Assembly: GCF_005405065.1 (NCBI RefSeq)
Contig: NZ_BJDI01000009.1
Location: 88,717-152,716 of the forward strand
Direction: 5' to 3'
DNA length: 64,000 nt
Source: Lactiplantibacillus nangangensis
GTDB lineage: Bacteria > Bacillota > Bacilli > Lactobacillales > Lactobacillaceae
The notes beneath the pieces were generated by a model. That model worked only from the letters and a program-made list of their open reading frames with translations, made no database searches and was not told the DNA's origin. Position 1 is the first letter of the stretch. Every line of letters begins with the position of its first letter. Made by a program: the position numbers and the translations under genes. Shown piece after piece: positions 63,754 to 64,000 of the stretch.

Positions 63754-63931
63754 TTACTCCTCCAAAGTAATGAAATCCGTCAGAGCGAATAACTCTGACA
63801 AGCCTAGCAAGCGGCATGTGAACGTCCCCCCGCTTATATGACTAAACGCTTGTTAGGTTCTCACCATGTGATTCCCCATTGCATGGTGACCTACTCCTTT
63901 TGACCTTCGTATTCCCGTACGAAGGTTTTTA
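63697..63931 (+). ncRNA. Putative structured RNA, possible antisense regulator
   Basis: Five stem-loops: TAGCAAT/ATTGCTA (63698-63728), GTCAGAG/CTCTGAC (63779-63799), CCTAGCAAGCG/CGCTTGTTAGG (63803-63857), TCACCATG/CATGGTGA (63861-63889), and terminator ACCTTCGTA-TTCCCG-TACGAAGGT with a T-run (63903-63930). Possible -10 TATATT at 63685-63690. Loops carry CCCUCC, CCCCCC, UUCCCC, and the single-stranded linker CUCCUCC. It is complementary to the minus-strand ribosome binding sites. No known RNA family recognised. Confidence 0.5.
63861..63884 (-). CDS. Possible 7-codon leader ORF
   Basis: Minus-strand ATG at 63884 with GGAG 9 nt upstream encodes MQWGITW followed by TGA. Lies upstream of the 37-residue ORF on the same strand and inside a stem-loop. 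It may be a translational control element, or chance. Confidence 0.2.
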   Translation of the reverse strand: MQWGITW

Positions 63932-64000
63932 TTTGAAACAAAATGAATTTTGAACGCACTAAACCAAAGCACTCGAAAGTGTTGAAAAAAACTAGTATAC

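Noticed and set aside
1..64000. CRISPR array, tRNA or rRNA genes
   Set aside because: No spaced direct repeats of 20-40 nt and no tRNA-like cloverleaf or rRNA sequence was noticed by eye.

Overview
The window looks like a chromosomal segment of a lactobacillus of the Lactiplantibacillus plantarum group. Support comes from low to moderate GC, strong GGAGG-type ribosome binding sites, LPXTG and WxL surface proteins, a KxYKxGKxW signal peptide, a GlnR-controlled ammonium transporter, and a glycine betaine/choline importer next to a GshR-type reductase, an order I recall from L. plantarum. The species call is inference. No phage, integrase, transposase, CRISPR array, tRNA or rRNA was seen.

Layout. 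1-1450: 5' part of brnQ behind a T-box leader and a 17-codon upstream ORF. 1.6-6.1 kb: HAD phosphatase; AraC regulator; then an operon of HAD phosphatase, MFS exporter and acetyltransferase. 6.1-7.87 kb: a tandem duplication of an unknown gene bounded by three copies of a long palindrome; the second copy is frameshifted. 7.9-14.5 kb: reductase, two-gene compatible-solute ABC importer, Lrp-type regulator, SDR enzyme, nucleoside hydrolase. 14.5-23.8 kb: AT-rich gap and a 2759-residue LPXTG surface protein. 23.9-28.4 kb: a biotin-carrier-like protein lacking the biotinylated lysine, an Rrf2 regulator, a DUF2075 ATPase, a PEBP protein and a membrane protein. 28.5-31.0 kb: first WxL surface cluster. 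31.4-39.3 kb: galactoside use (GH42, GH36, DUF3284, PTS EIIC, LacI regulator with operators). 39.5-47.3 kb: membrane proteins, an MFS gene behind an attenuator-like leader, multicopper oxidase, secreted matrixin-type protease, RpiA, and a membrane protein. 47.7-51.8 kb: LPXTG adhesin with eight repeats. 52-59.3 kb: AmtB with two GlnR boxes, PadR/DHA2 efflux pair, a four-repeat unknown protein, dipeptidase. 59.5-63.1 kb: second WxL cluster. 63.6-63.93 kb: a structured locus with overlapping features on both strands.

How it fits together. The surface genes (giant LPXTG protein, eight-repeat adhesin, two WxL clusters, matrixin) suggest a region devoted to cell-surface display and binding of host or plant polymers. 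The metabolic genes fit galactoside and nucleoside scavenging, osmoprotection and nitrogen control.

Most unusual observations: (i) five intergenic copies of an undescribed (to me) structured element of about 120-190 nt, whose arms differ between copies but keep base pairing while a hairpin core is conserved; (ii) the 63.64-63.93 kb locus, where a terminator-ended plus-strand RNA overlaps the start of a small hydrophobic-peptide ORF on the minus strand, resembling a type I toxin-antitoxin layout; (iii) a BCCP with Gln in place of the biotinyl Lys; (iv) the duplicated palindrome-bounded module.
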